Positions 1 through 7,665 of a stretch of 11,930 nt of DNA are shown here, piece after piece. Position numbers and translations under genes: made by a program. This DNA is from Clostridiales bacterium (GTDB taxonomy: Bacteria > Bacillota > Clostridia > Saccharofermentanales > UBA5734). The stretch spans positions 6,709-18,638 of the forward strand of contig DOFA01000277.1 in NCBI GenBank assembly GCA_003532195.1. The letters are read 5' to 3'. The notes under the pieces are model-generated. The model saw nothing but the letters and a program-made list of their open reading frames with translations. It searched no databases and was not told where the DNA came from. Each line of letters opens with the position of its first letter. Within the stretch, counting starts at the first letter, position 1.

Positions 1-1915
1 CCTGTGTGAAACCTATACCCTCAGCGGCTGGGACATGTCCCTGCGCCACATGAAGCGAATCGCCAACCGGCTCCTGCTCCTGGGGATCAACGGCATCCAG
101 TTCATGGGCGCCACCTATTCCTTCAACGGAATCGGTAAAACCCTCAACGGGCCGACCCATAACTGGCAGAATCCGCAGTTTAAATATTACCATCAGTTCT
201 GCCGCTATGTTTCCGCTATGCAAAGCCTGATCGCCCAGACAAAGATTGCCGCCCGGGCCCTGATGCTATATCCGGCCGCCACCGGCCGGGCCCTGCTCGG
301 AGCTGCCGCGCCCATGAGCCGCGCCCCTTTGCTCACCCTGCAAGACAAGACCCTCTGGAGTACGGTTAACGCCTTGTTTGAACTTCATGTCCCTTACCTG
401 GCCGCCTTCGAGCAAAATTTCGACCAGGCCCTGGTCCGGAATGGCCGGATTATTTTGGACGGCAACTCATACGACGCCCTGATTATCCCGGCCGCGACCC
501 ATGTCACAGCCAGCAGCAGCCAGGTCATCAGCGAATTTATCCGGCAGGGCGGCCGCACAGTGTTCATCAACGGCGTCCCTTCAGTCATCGCCGGAACGAT
601 GGCGGACACCGGGATCGGCAGATTATTGAACCAGCCCAATGTCAAGGTTGTCGAGATCAGCCGTTTCGACGACACTGACGGGAAAAAGGCCCCGGCCGGT
701 GATTTCACCTTTGCGCTGCAGGGCAGCCTGGCCGGGCTTGCCCCCTTCGTCGCCGATGTTGAATATAACGATGGCTTGCTTTCCTCGCTCCGCCAGGATG
801 GCGACCATTACTTTCTGCTGCTCGGCAATGACCGCCCGGAACCGATCCAGGCCCAGGGCACTTTCCGGCTTCCTGGCACTGTCCGCGCCATCTGCACGGA
901 TACCGGCGATATGAAGCCGGTCCGCCTGACGCCGGCTGCGGACGGCACGAGCTATGCGCTGGAATTGGCCGGATTCGAAATTGTGCTGCTTGAATCTGCG
1001 GCCGATGAAACCGCAGGCAATCTGGCGGCGGCCGGCGCAGCTGAGGCTGGTGAGACCGTCGACGGCTGGCGGATGACGCCCTGCGCGAAAAATGTCCTTT
1101 CCCCCGTCGTCTATTATGTCCCTGCAGACGAAGCGCTCCGGGCTGCCCACAGTTCCGGATCTGCCGGAAAAGTCCGCGCGGCAGCCGATTCACTCGGCAA
1201 GTCCGAGCTGGTCCGCTGTGTCAAGATCAACTGGCTCGGTCAGGAATTTACCGATATCGGCTGGCAGCTGCCGAAGGCCTGGCCGATTCCGGAAAAATAC
1301 ATCACTTCAGTCCAGGATTTTGAGATCCGCGAGATCCCAGGCGATCTGGAGCTGATTACCGAGCAGTATTATCCGACGACCTGGTACCTGAACGGCTTCC
1401 GCCTGTTTGCCGACCGGATCGAGCGGGTATGGCACGCGAACAACCGGATCACGGATATCGCCGGTCTGGTGCGTCCGGGCCTCAACCGGCTGGTGGCGCT
1501 GGGTGAGTATCCCGCCTTCCGCAACGATTTCGGTGTGCCCAGCGCGGTGCTCCGCGGCAGTTTCCGCGTTTTCGGCGAGGCCATCACGCTTGCGCCCGGC
1601 GGCAATCTGCCGGAATACTGGAACAGCCAAGGCTATCCCCACTATATCGGCGACATGGATTACACCTGCGATTTCACGCTAAGCTCATTTCGCCGGGTCT
1701 TCCTGGAAATCCGCACCAATGATGCCGCGGCGGTTCTGGTCAATGGAACCGCGGTCGGCGAACGCTGCTGGGATCCTTACCGTTTTGATCTGACCAGCGC
1801 CTGCGTGCCCGGCCAAAACCATCTGACCGTCCGGATCACCCCGACCGGCACCAATCTGTACGGCAAACCCATGCCCTCCGGCCTGGCCGAGGCACCGATT
1901 CTAATTGTCTCTTGA
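1..1915 (+). CDS. C-terminal part of a large glycoside hydrolase, GH106-like alpha-L-rhamnosidase (5' end outside window)
   Basis: The frame is open from base 2 and ends at TGA 1913-1915, so the gene starts upstream and 637 residues are visible. The first ATG (35) is internal: eleven in-frame codons precede it, including a Cys-Glu-Thr-Tyr-Thr stretch and Gly-Trp. The first ~100 residues look like the end of a TIM-barrel catalytic domain of the GH106 type (Glu near a Thr and Trp, then LLLGINGIQFMG and a Pro/Asn-rich loop). Residues ~120-210 resemble the flavodoxin/GATase-like accessory domain of such enzymes (DALIIPAATHV, then QGGRTVFINGVP). A beta-sandwich follows, then two jelly-roll, sugar-binding-like segments (one with NRLVALGEYPAF, one with VLVNGTAVGERCWDPY and GQNHLTVRI). 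It presumably removes terminal L-rhamnose from a glycan. The rhaM and rhaB genes just downstream support this. The exact family is uncertain: related unclassified glycosidases share this architecture, and the catalytic acid/base cannot be assigned from a fragment. Confidence 0.7.
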   Translation, partial: LCETYTLSGWDMSLRHMKRIANRLLLLGINGIQFMGATYSFNGIGKTLNGPTHNWQNPQFKYYHQFCRYVSAMQSLIAQTKIAARALMLYPAATGRALLGAAAPMSRAPLLTLQDKTLWSTVNALFELHVPYLAAFEQNFDQALVRNGRIILDGNSYDALIIPAATHVTASSSQVISEFIRQGGRTVFINGVPSVIAGTMADTGIGRLLNQPNVKVVEISRFDDTDGKKAPAGDFTFALQGSLAGLAPFVADVEYNDGLLSSLRQDGDHYFLLLGNDRPEPIQAQGTFRLPGTVRAICTDTGDMKPVRLTPAADGTSYALELAGFEIVLLESAADETAGNLAAAGAAEAGETVDGWRMTPCAKNVLSPVVYYVPADEALRAAHSSGSAGKVRAAADSLGKSELVRCVKINWLGQEFTDIGWQLPKAWPIPEKYITSVQDFEIREIPGDLELITEQYYPTTWYLNGFRLFADRIERVWHANNRITDIAGLVRPGLNRLVALGEYPAFRNDFGVPSAVLRGSFRVFGEAITLAPGGNLPEYWNSQGYPHYIGDMDYTCDFTLSSFRRVFLEIRTNDAAAVLVNGTAVGERCWDPYRFDLTSACVPGQNHLTVRITPTGTNLYGKPMPSGLAEAPILIVS

Positions 1916-1963
1916 AATTTACACCGGCCAAGATAAAATGATCATCAAGCAAAGGAATTCGCC

Positions 1964-2257
1964 ATGAAGAAAATAACCGGCAAGATCCGGCTCCGGCCCG
2001 GAATGTATCAGGAATACTGCCGCCGCCACGACCAGATCTGGCCGGAAATGAAAGAGCTCATGCTTAGCGCTGGCATCCGCAATTACACCATCTGGTATGA
2101 CGGGGAAAATCTCTTCGAATATCTGGAGGTTGAGGACGAACAGCGCCTGAAGCGAATATTGGCCGCCAGCCCGGTCAAGCAGCGTTGGGATGCTTATATG
2201 TCCGATATCATCACCCATGATGATACCGTGATGGCCCTTGCCTTCGAATTTAACTGA
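1964..2257 (+). CDS. rhaM: L-rhamnose mutarotase
   Basis: A 97-residue protein, close to the ~104 of E. coli RhaM. It interconverts alpha and beta anomers of L-rhamnose so that the isomerase receives its preferred form. The family core is plain: Tyr-x-x-Arg-Arg-His-Asp-x-Ile-Trp-Pro-Glu-Met at residues 18-29, with His22 at the position of the catalytic His of E. coli RhaM; then Asn-Tyr-x-Ile-Trp at 40-44; then RWDAYMSDI near the C-terminus, matching the RWWKYMTDV-like motif. The start is ATG 1964 with AAAGGA at 1951-1956, 7 nt upstream. It lies 48 bp after the glycosidase stop and its own stop overlaps the Shine-Dalgarno of rhaB, so it is co-transcribed with both. A small cytoplasmic protein that normally dimerises. 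Confidence 0.93.
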   Translation: MKKITGKIRLRPGMYQEYCRRHDQIWPEMKELMLSAGIRNYTIWYDGENLFEYLEVEDEQRLKRILAASPVKQRWDAYMSDIITHDDTVMALAFEFN

Positions 2258-2271
2258 GGAGTCTGGATAAA

Positions 2272-3654
2272 ATGCTGCATGTGATCGCAATCGATGTCGG
2301 AGCCAGCAACGGCCGGGTCATGGCCGGATCTTTTGACGGCGGCAGGCTCGCTGTCAGGGAGGCCGGCCGTTTTCCCAACACGCCGGTCGGTCTGGCCGGG
2401 GGGTTTTACTGGAATATCCTCAGCCTGTATGACAGCATCAAGTCGATTCTTCGCCAGCTTAACCAGCAAGGCCTGGAAGTGGCTTCGCTGGCTTTTGATA
2501 CCTGGGCCCAGGACTTCGGGCTGATCGGCAGCCGGTCGCTGCTGGCCAACCCACGCCATTACCGGGATCCCTATACAGAGGGCCAGGTAGCCGCGGCCGG
2601 CGAGAAGATTGCGCCGCGCGAGATGTTCGACGTCATCGCCACCCGCCCCTTCCAGGGCGCGACCTTCTATCAGCTGCTGGCCATGAAAGAAAAACTGCCG
2701 CGCCTTTTAGCCTGTGCCGACCATCTGCTGTTCATGCCTAACCTGCTGACGTTTCTTACCAGCGGCATCGTCAGCTGCGACTGTACCCTCGCCTCTTTTT
2801 CCCAAATGTACGACATTTTCCAGAAAAACTGGAGCCGCGACATCCGCAGCCGTTTTGACCTGCCGGACATCCTGCCGCCGGTTCAGCTGCCGGGTCAGGT
2901 CATCGGACAGACGGACGCCAATTTCGCGGCGGAAACGGGATACAGCGGGATTAAAGTCGTCTTGGCCGCCGGCCATGACACGGCCAGTGCCGCCTTCACC
3001 AAGTTGCGCCGCGGCGAAAGCTCCCTGGTGATCAGCTGCGGAACCTGGTCCATGCTGGTGGCTGCCAGCGATCAACCGGTGGTCTCCTACCGGGATACGG
3101 AACTGTCCTTCAGCAACGCCCTGGGCGCCGACGGCCGATACATCCTGGTCCGGGGCATCACCGGGCTCTGGATGCTGCAGCAATGCAAGCGGGAGTGGCA
3201 GGCCGCCGGGACCGATGTCTGCTACGCCGAACTGGAGCGCTATGCCTTCGGGCATGACTGCCTTGCCTGGTTTGATGTCGATGATCCGCGGCTGGCGCAG
3301 ATGCAGAGCATGAGCCAGGCGATCGCGGAGCTGTGCCTGCGAAACGGTTTTGCGGCGCCGCGTTCGCCTCATGAATACTATACGGTGATTATGCACAGCC
3401 TGTCCCGTAAATATCAGCAAGCTTTTGCGGAGTATGAAGCCGTGACCGGGCGGGTTTACAACCCGGTCCATATCATCGGCGGCGGCGCCAAAGACCCCGT
3501 TCTGCGGGAACTGACCGCCCGATACAGCCGGAAGAACGTCGTTACCGGACCCGCCGAGGCCACGGCAATCGGCAATATCCTCCTCCAGCTGATCGCCTTG
3601 GGGGAAATCAGCGAAGATCAGGTGCCGGATCTGGTCGCAACTTTGCAGGAATAA
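2272..3654 (+). CDS. rhaB: Rhamnulokinase (FGGY carbohydrate kinase)
   Basis: A 460-residue FGGY kinase (E. coli RhaB has 489) that phosphorylates L-rhamnulose with ATP to L-rhamnulose 1-phosphate in the cytoplasm. Visible motifs in order: the N-terminal phosphate-binding loop IDVGASNGRV (residues 7-16), DTWAQDFGL (76-84), the second-half start AAGHDTASA with the likely catalytic Asp236, ISCGTWSML (254-262), ITGLWMLQQ around 300 typical of RhaB, and the adenosine-site glycines IIGGGAKDP (401-409). ATG 2272 is supported by GAGGAG at 2256-2261, which overlaps the rhaM stop. Assignment to rhamnulose rather than fuculose or xylulose rests on overall resemblance and on the adjacent rhaM. The next gene follows after 10 bp. 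No aldolase (rhaD) is in this operon within the window. Confidence 0.92.
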   Translation: MLHVIAIDVGASNGRVMAGSFDGGRLAVREAGRFPNTPVGLAGGFYWNILSLYDSIKSILRQLNQQGLEVASLAFDTWAQDFGLIGSRSLLANPRHYRDPYTEGQVAAAGEKIAPREMFDVIATRPFQGATFYQLLAMKEKLPRLLACADHLLFMPNLLTFLTSGIVSCDCTLASFSQMYDIFQKNWSRDIRSRFDLPDILPPVQLPGQVIGQTDANFAAETGYSGIKVVLAAGHDTASAAFTKLRRGESSLVISCGTWSMLVAASDQPVVSYRDTELSFSNALGADGRYILVRGITGLWMLQQCKREWQAAGTDVCYAELERYAFGHDCLAWFDVDDPRLAQMQSMSQAIAELCLRNGFAAPRSPHEYYTVIMHSLSRKYQQAFAEYEAVTGRVYNPVHIIGGGAKDPVLRELTARYSRKNVVTGPAEATAIGNILLQLIALGEISEDQVPDLVATLQE

Positions 3655-3664
3655 AGGAAATCAG

Positions 3665-4468
3665 GTGAAAGAAATGATTATCGATTCGCACATGCATCTG
3701 GGAATTTCCACCGGTCAGTACAACTATCGGGTGGAAATTGAAAAATGGCTGGAAATCATGGACCTGCTGTCGATTCAATATTGCCTGAGCAGCCATGGGC
3801 TGGCTCTGACCAATAAGGAGTTCGCGGCGGGCTGCGCGGACAGCGTCCAGGCCTATCATCAATCCGGGGGCAGGATCCTCAGCTATTATCTCTATGATCC
3901 GCGCACGCCCCGCCTCTGCCTGGACGTTATGGACCAGTACGCTGACCGGAAGATTTTCCGGGGGATCAAGATTCACCCGGCCGTCCATCTGACGCCGGCT
4001 GATGACGAGAGTTACCGGCCGGTCTGGGAATATGCCGGGCAGCACGGTCTGCCGATCCTCTCGCACACCTGGGATTTGTCGGCGACCAATCCCAAACAGA
4101 AATTCTCCTATCCGCCGCTGTTTGAATCCTTTGTCAGGCAGTTCCCGGAAGTCACGCTGATCATGGGGCATTCCGGGGGCCGCTATCAGGGCATCGTCGA
4201 AGCCGTCCGCCTGGGCCGGAAATATGCCAATGTTTATTACGATATAGCCGGCGATATCCACATCAACCGGCTGCTGGAATATTTGTGCGGCGGTGTGGGC
4301 GCCGAGCGCGTCCTCTACGGCTCCGACTACACCATGATGGATCCCCGCACCATGCTGGGCGCCGTGCTGGGCGCCGACCTGCCTTTGGCCGACAAAGAAA
4401 AAATCCTTTGCCAGAACGCCCGCAAGCTGTTCAAGATAGATTCAGGAGATGAGCAGAATGGAAACTGA
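3665..4468 (+). CDS. Amidohydrolase-family TIM-barrel metal-dependent hydrolase (PF04909/COG2159-like)
   Basis: A 267-residue protein with the expected ligands of the amidohydrolase-2 family: H9-M-H11 after the first strand (MIIDSHMHLG), KIHP with His104, SHTW with His134, GHSGG with His169, and YGSDY with Asp221. It is therefore likely an active divalent-metal hydrolase or decarboxylase-fold enzyme; the substrate is unknown. Relatives include sugar lactonases and decarboxylases, so a role on a sugar acid or lactone is possible but only inferred. I chose GTG 3665, because AAGGA at 3654-3658 lies 6 nt upstream; ATG 3674 (three codons later) is an alternative, with a weaker AGGTGA just before it. 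The gene starts 10 bp after the rhaB stop and its last 11 bp overlap the following paralogue, so all three are one transcriptional unit. No signal peptide. Confidence 0.85.
   Translation: MKEMIIDSHMHLGISTGQYNYRVEIEKWLEIMDLLSIQYCLSSHGLALTNKEFAAGCADSVQAYHQSGGRILSYYLYDPRTPRLCLDVMDQYADRKIFRGIKIHPAVHLTPADDESYRPVWEYAGQHGLPILSHTWDLSATNPKQKFSYPPLFESFVRQFPEVTLIMGHSGGRYQGIVEAVRLGRKYANVYYDIAGDIHINRLLEYLCGGVGAERVLYGSDYTMMDPRTMLGAVLGADLPLADKEKILCQNARKLFKIDSGDEQNGN
4444..4448 (+). promoter_or_regulatory. Shine-Dalgarno AGGAG setting the start of the second amidohydrolase
   Basis: AGGAG directly touches ATG 4449, leaving no spacer, but is 9 nt from ATG 4458. This favours the shorter product. The site lies inside the 3' end of the upstream amidohydrolase gene. 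Confidence 0.7.
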
Positions 4469-5270
4469 GCTTGAGAAAATGATCGCTAATTATCAGACGG
4501 TGAAAAAGGACCTGCGGTTTTTCGACGCCAACTGCTGGCTTGACCTCGCCGACACCGAGAAATTCCATCAGATCGGCAGCCTGGAGCAGCTCAGCAGCTA
4601 TCTCGCCGGCAAAGGAATCGCCCGGGCGGTGATCACCGATTCTGATTCCACCCGTTACGACCCGTACATCGGCAACGAACGCCTGGAAGCTCTGCTCAGC
4701 AGCAGCGGCAACCTCTACGGCAGCCTGGTGCTGACGCCGGATATCCTCTATAACGGGCTCAACCTTTATAAATACATCCATCAGAAGATCAGCCGCCGTT
4801 TTGTCACCGCGCGGTTCTTCCCGAAAAGGTACTATCATTCCCTGGCGGATTTCGTGATGGGGGACGTCTGGTCCTGCCTGCAGAACATCCGGCTCCCCGT
4901 GATGCTCTGGCATGGCGAGACCAGCTGGGAAGAAATCGATTCCCTGTGCGCCCGGTATCCGGAACTGCCTTTGATCATCGAAGGCAATCCGACCAAACTG
5001 CTATACCATAACCGCAATTACATGGCTTTGCTGAACTCGCACAAAAATCTGTATCTCGAGACCCATGGGCTGATCCAGTTCATGGAGCTGGATTCCCTGG
5101 TCGCGTCCTTCGGCGCCGGCAGGCTGATCTACGGCAGCTATGCGCCGTACAACGACCCGGATGTGACCTTGGCGAATATCTGCCTGGCCCAGATGAGTCC
5201 TGAAGCCAAGCGGCAGATCGCCGGCGGTAACCTGGAGACGTTGATCGAGGGAATCAAATCTCCGGTTTAG
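4458..5270 (+). CDS. Amidohydrolase-like paralogue lacking most metal ligands (possible pseudoenzyme)
   Basis: A 270-residue protein that aligns along its length by eye with the preceding amidohydrolase but has changed the active site. IIDSHMH becomes FFDANCW (His9/His11 to Asn25/Trp27), KIHP becomes RFFP (His104 to Phe121), GHSGG becomes EGNPT (His169 to Gly176) and YGSDY becomes YGSYA (Asp221 to Tyr228). Only the His of SHTW is kept (WHGE, His152). Surrounding fold residues (LPVML, PELPLII, GAGRLIYGS, NDPDVT) remain, so it is a folded family member rather than decay, and the frame is intact. ATG 4449 abuts the AGGAG at 4444-4448, so the start is more likely ATG 4458, 9 nt after it. It overlaps the upstream gene by 11 bp, which suggests translational coupling and perhaps a heteromeric complex. 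It could instead be a divergent enzyme using another chemistry. Its end overlaps the convergent rhamnosidase by 17 bp. Confidence 0.78.
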   Translation: METELEKMIANYQTVKKDLRFFDANCWLDLADTEKFHQIGSLEQLSSYLAGKGIARAVITDSDSTRYDPYIGNERLEALLSSSGNLYGSLVLTPDILYNGLNLYKYIHQKISRRFVTARFFPKRYYHSLADFVMGDVWSCLQNIRLPVMLWHGETSWEEIDSLCARYPELPLIIEGNPTKLLYHNRNYMALLNSHKNLYLETHGLIQFMELDSLVASFGAGRLIYGSYAPYNDPDVTLANICLAQMSPEAKRQIAGGNLETLIEGIKSPV

Positions 5271-7644
5271 CAAGCGTCTTGACAAACAAGCCGGACAGTT
5301 TTTCCGCGACGATCCATTCATTTACATGGACGCCAATTTTCATCCCGTCCGCTTCGCAGGCCAGGCAGCCGCTCCCGGTATCCAGCCGGATTCGAACCGG
5401 AACATCGGCCTGCAGGTCATAGCCGATCGTTTTCCCATCGATCTGCCGCCAGTGTACGCTGACCATTCCGCCGCCGTCAGGCAAAGGGATTTTTCCCGAA
5501 GCCTCAGTCAGGCCGCCGAACTGCGGATGCAACAGGAAAGACCGCGGATCTCCGGACTGGTCCGGCAAAAGCCCAAGCACATGGCGCGACAGCTGCCAGG
5601 TCGGGCAGGAGGAAAACTCGTGACAATGGCTCCAGCGCAGATCGAAAACTTCGGACGGCGTCGTTAATCCCTGATCGATCATCCAGCCCCAGCAGGTCCG
5701 GTACTGGTCGAGCACAAACTCGCTCTCGCCGGCTTGCCACAGCGCTTCCAGCGCGTAATGGGAGAAAAAAGGCGTGATCAGCCGCGAGTTGTACACAGCC
5801 GGTTCTTTGTGCCGCGGAGCGGCAGGATTGTTCGGGAAACAGTCCAGGTAGTGGGCCTTAATGAATGCTGCCGCCAGCCGGCTCTGTTCCGGATTTAGCA
5901 ATCCCTGGCTCAGCGCCAGGACGCTGGCATGCAGGCTGGCCTCCGCCAGATGATCCTCCGGCATATGCCCCGTCGGCGAGTTTTCGGCCGGTAAAGAACC
6001 CGGCCCGGCAGGCTCCGCCGGCACGGCTTTGGCCAGCAAACCGTTTGCCAGGAAATATCGGCGGCGGATAATATCCGCAAGAACCCGAATCGGTTCGTCG
6101 AGCCAGCCGGGAATGACGCCGATTTCCTTTTCCCATCTTTGCAAGCCTTTCAGCGTCGCCAAAAACATCAGATTGATCGCTACATTGATTTCACCGGCGG
6201 CTGTCTGATGGCCCCAGTCGATAAAGTCCCAGACATTGATCCCGATCACACCGGCCGAAGTCAGGTGCCGCAGGAAAATGCCGATCGTCTTTTGCGCATA
6301 AGGATACAGTTCGGTCAGGAGCGCGCGGTCCCCGGTCAGGTCATAATAGCGCAGGCAGCCGTCGACCCACGCCAGGGCCGAACCGGTCAGAAAGCAGGGC
6401 TGGCCGGGATACAGCCCGGATACAAAGCCATCTTCCCGGGCGCAATAGGCGGCCTGCTGCAGGCTGCGCCGGACCAGGGCGTAATCATCGAAGGAAACGC
6501 TCAGGGTCTCCAGCCCGACTATGGCGGCATCGCCCAGCCACTGCCCCCTTTCCCGGGTGGGATTGTCCGTCAGTGCATCTTCACTGCAGGCGCGCAGCGC
6601 CTCGACGCCCAGCTGCCAGATCTGGTTCAGCCGCGGGTCGCTGCAGGAGAAGCTGCCCAGGGGTTGGTCAAAATAGGTGCGCTGTTCGGCTGCCACATCG
6701 ATGATTTCGATCTGATCCGGCGGACAGGCGATATGGATCTCCAGATAGCGAAATCCGCGCGGGGAAAAGGTCTTGAACACTTGCGTGCCGCCCGCCGCAA
6801 TCCAGCGGTCCAGGTTGCAGGACTGGCTGGCCGACAGGGTGATGACCGGGCAAACCCGGCCTTCGGTCAGGGACTCGCTGTATCCGGCTTCAATTCGAGT
6901 TCCCGCCGGCACCCGGACCGTCAGGCACGGACGGTACAATCCGATTTTGTGAAAATCATAACGCAGCCAGACGCCGTCATGCGGAGCCGGCGCCTGCAGA
7001 TCCCGGAGCAGAAAGCGAACCGGCGGATCGTCATCGGCATATCCGAAGCGGTTCGTATAGCAGCCGGCAGCTAGTTTTTCCCCGGCGACGCGCAGCCGCA
7101 AGCAGTCGCGGATCGTCTTCGGCCGGAGGTTGCCCAGGCGGACCGGTAAGGCCGCAGGTTCAACCGTGGACACGGCCTTGAAATTTTGTCCCGGCAAGGC
7201 CAGCAGACGCGTGTCACAATCTTCCATCCAGCCCAACTGGCCGTTGACCCGCCGTCCCGACCGGCGGTAAGCCTCGATTTTCCGGCATTGCCAATTCAAG
7301 CCGACAACGCCCTGCCGGCCGGTAAGCTCGCAGATCAGGAAGGGCGGATTGTCAGCCAGGGCAATCCGGGTATCGACGCCGATAAAATGCAGAATGACCT
7401 CGATCGACAAGGTGTTCCGGTTGCCCATTACTGCCAGCTCATCGTATTCCGGATGCGCGTTGGCAAAGCGGGCTGGACCTTCCAGACGTTCTTCCCCATT
7501 AATGTAAACCCGGTAGAAATCCTTGCCAAAGACTAAAAGCTTGTAATTCTCACCCGCGACCACCGGAGCCTGGACGCCAAACCAGAAATAGCTGTCCGGC
7601 GCGGCCGGCAGTTCCGGGTGGCAGATGCATTTACCCTTCAGCAT
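5254..7644 (-). CDS. GH78-type alpha-L-rhamnosidase, cytoplasmic
   Basis: A 796-residue protein predicted to hydrolyse terminal alpha-L-rhamnosides with inversion. Residues 1-~320 are beta-rich N-terminal domains (including KDFYRVYINGE near 41-51 and YDFHKIGLYRP near 229-239). Residues ~330-690 are the six-hairpin (alpha/alpha)6 catalytic domain. In it D360-N-P-T-R-E365-R-G-Q-W-L-G-D372 reproduces the Asp/Glu/Asp spacing (+5, +12) of the GH78 active site, with Glu365 the likely general acid. TTPSE with Glu665, shortly before the SHCHEFSSCPTW-like segment (672-683), is the likely base region. Residues ~700-770 form the small C-terminal beta domain. A Pro/Gly-rich stretch at ~541-564 looks like a linker insertion. 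There is no signal peptide, so it acts on imported oligosaccharides. ATG 7644 has GGAGG at 7655-7659, 10 nt upstream. It is the last gene of the minus operon, 21 bp after the sulfatase. Confidence 0.88.
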   Translation of the reverse strand: MLKGKCICHPELPAAPDSYFWFGVQAPVVAGENYKLLVFGKDFYRVYINGEERLEGPARFANAHPEYDELAVMGNRNTLSIEVILHFIGVDTRIALADNPPFLICELTGRQGVVGLNWQCRKIEAYRRSGRRVNGQLGWMEDCDTRLLALPGQNFKAVSTVEPAALPVRLGNLRPKTIRDCLRLRVAGEKLAAGCYTNRFGYADDDPPVRFLLRDLQAPAPHDGVWLRYDFHKIGLYRPCLTVRVPAGTRIEAGYSESLTEGRVCPVITLSASQSCNLDRWIAAGGTQVFKTFSPRGFRYLEIHIACPPDQIEIIDVAAEQRTYFDQPLGSFSCSDPRLNQIWQLGVEALRACSEDALTDNPTRERGQWLGDAAIVGLETLSVSFDDYALVRRSLQQAAYCAREDGFVSGLYPGQPCFLTGSALAWVDGCLRYYDLTGDRALLTELYPYAQKTIGIFLRHLTSAGVIGINVWDFIDWGHQTAAGEINVAINLMFLATLKGLQRWEKEIGVIPGWLDEPIRVLADIIRRRYFLANGLLAKAVPAEPAGPGSLPAENSPTGHMPEDHLAEASLHASVLALSQGLLNPEQSRLAAAFIKAHYLDCFPNNPAAPRHKEPAVYNSRLITPFFSHYALEALWQAGESEFVLDQYRTCWGWMIDQGLTTPSEVFDLRWSHCHEFSSCPTWQLSRHVLGLLPDQSGDPRSFLLHPQFGGLTEASGKIPLPDGGGMVSVHWRQIDGKTIGYDLQADVPVRIRLDTGSGCLACEADGMKIGVHVNEWIVAEKLSGLFVKTLAKPEI
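5261..5303 (+). terminator. Possible weak terminator of the plus-strand operon
   Basis: TCCGG (5261-5265) can pair with CCGGA (5291-5295), with an inner CTTG/CAAG stem (5278-5281 with 5287-5290) closing a 5-nt loop. A run of five T follows shortly after (5299-5303). The 12-nt one-sided bulge makes it imperfect. It lies mostly within the 3' end of the opposite-strand rhamnosidase gene. No better terminator is visible at this convergent junction. Confidence 0.25.
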
Positions 7645-7665
7645 GGTTTTCTGACCTCCGTCAGT

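Noticed and set aside
6139..7074. 311-residue plus-strand open frame opposite the GH78 gene
   Set aside because: Antisense shadow with no recognisable domain and no supporting ribosome-binding site identified.
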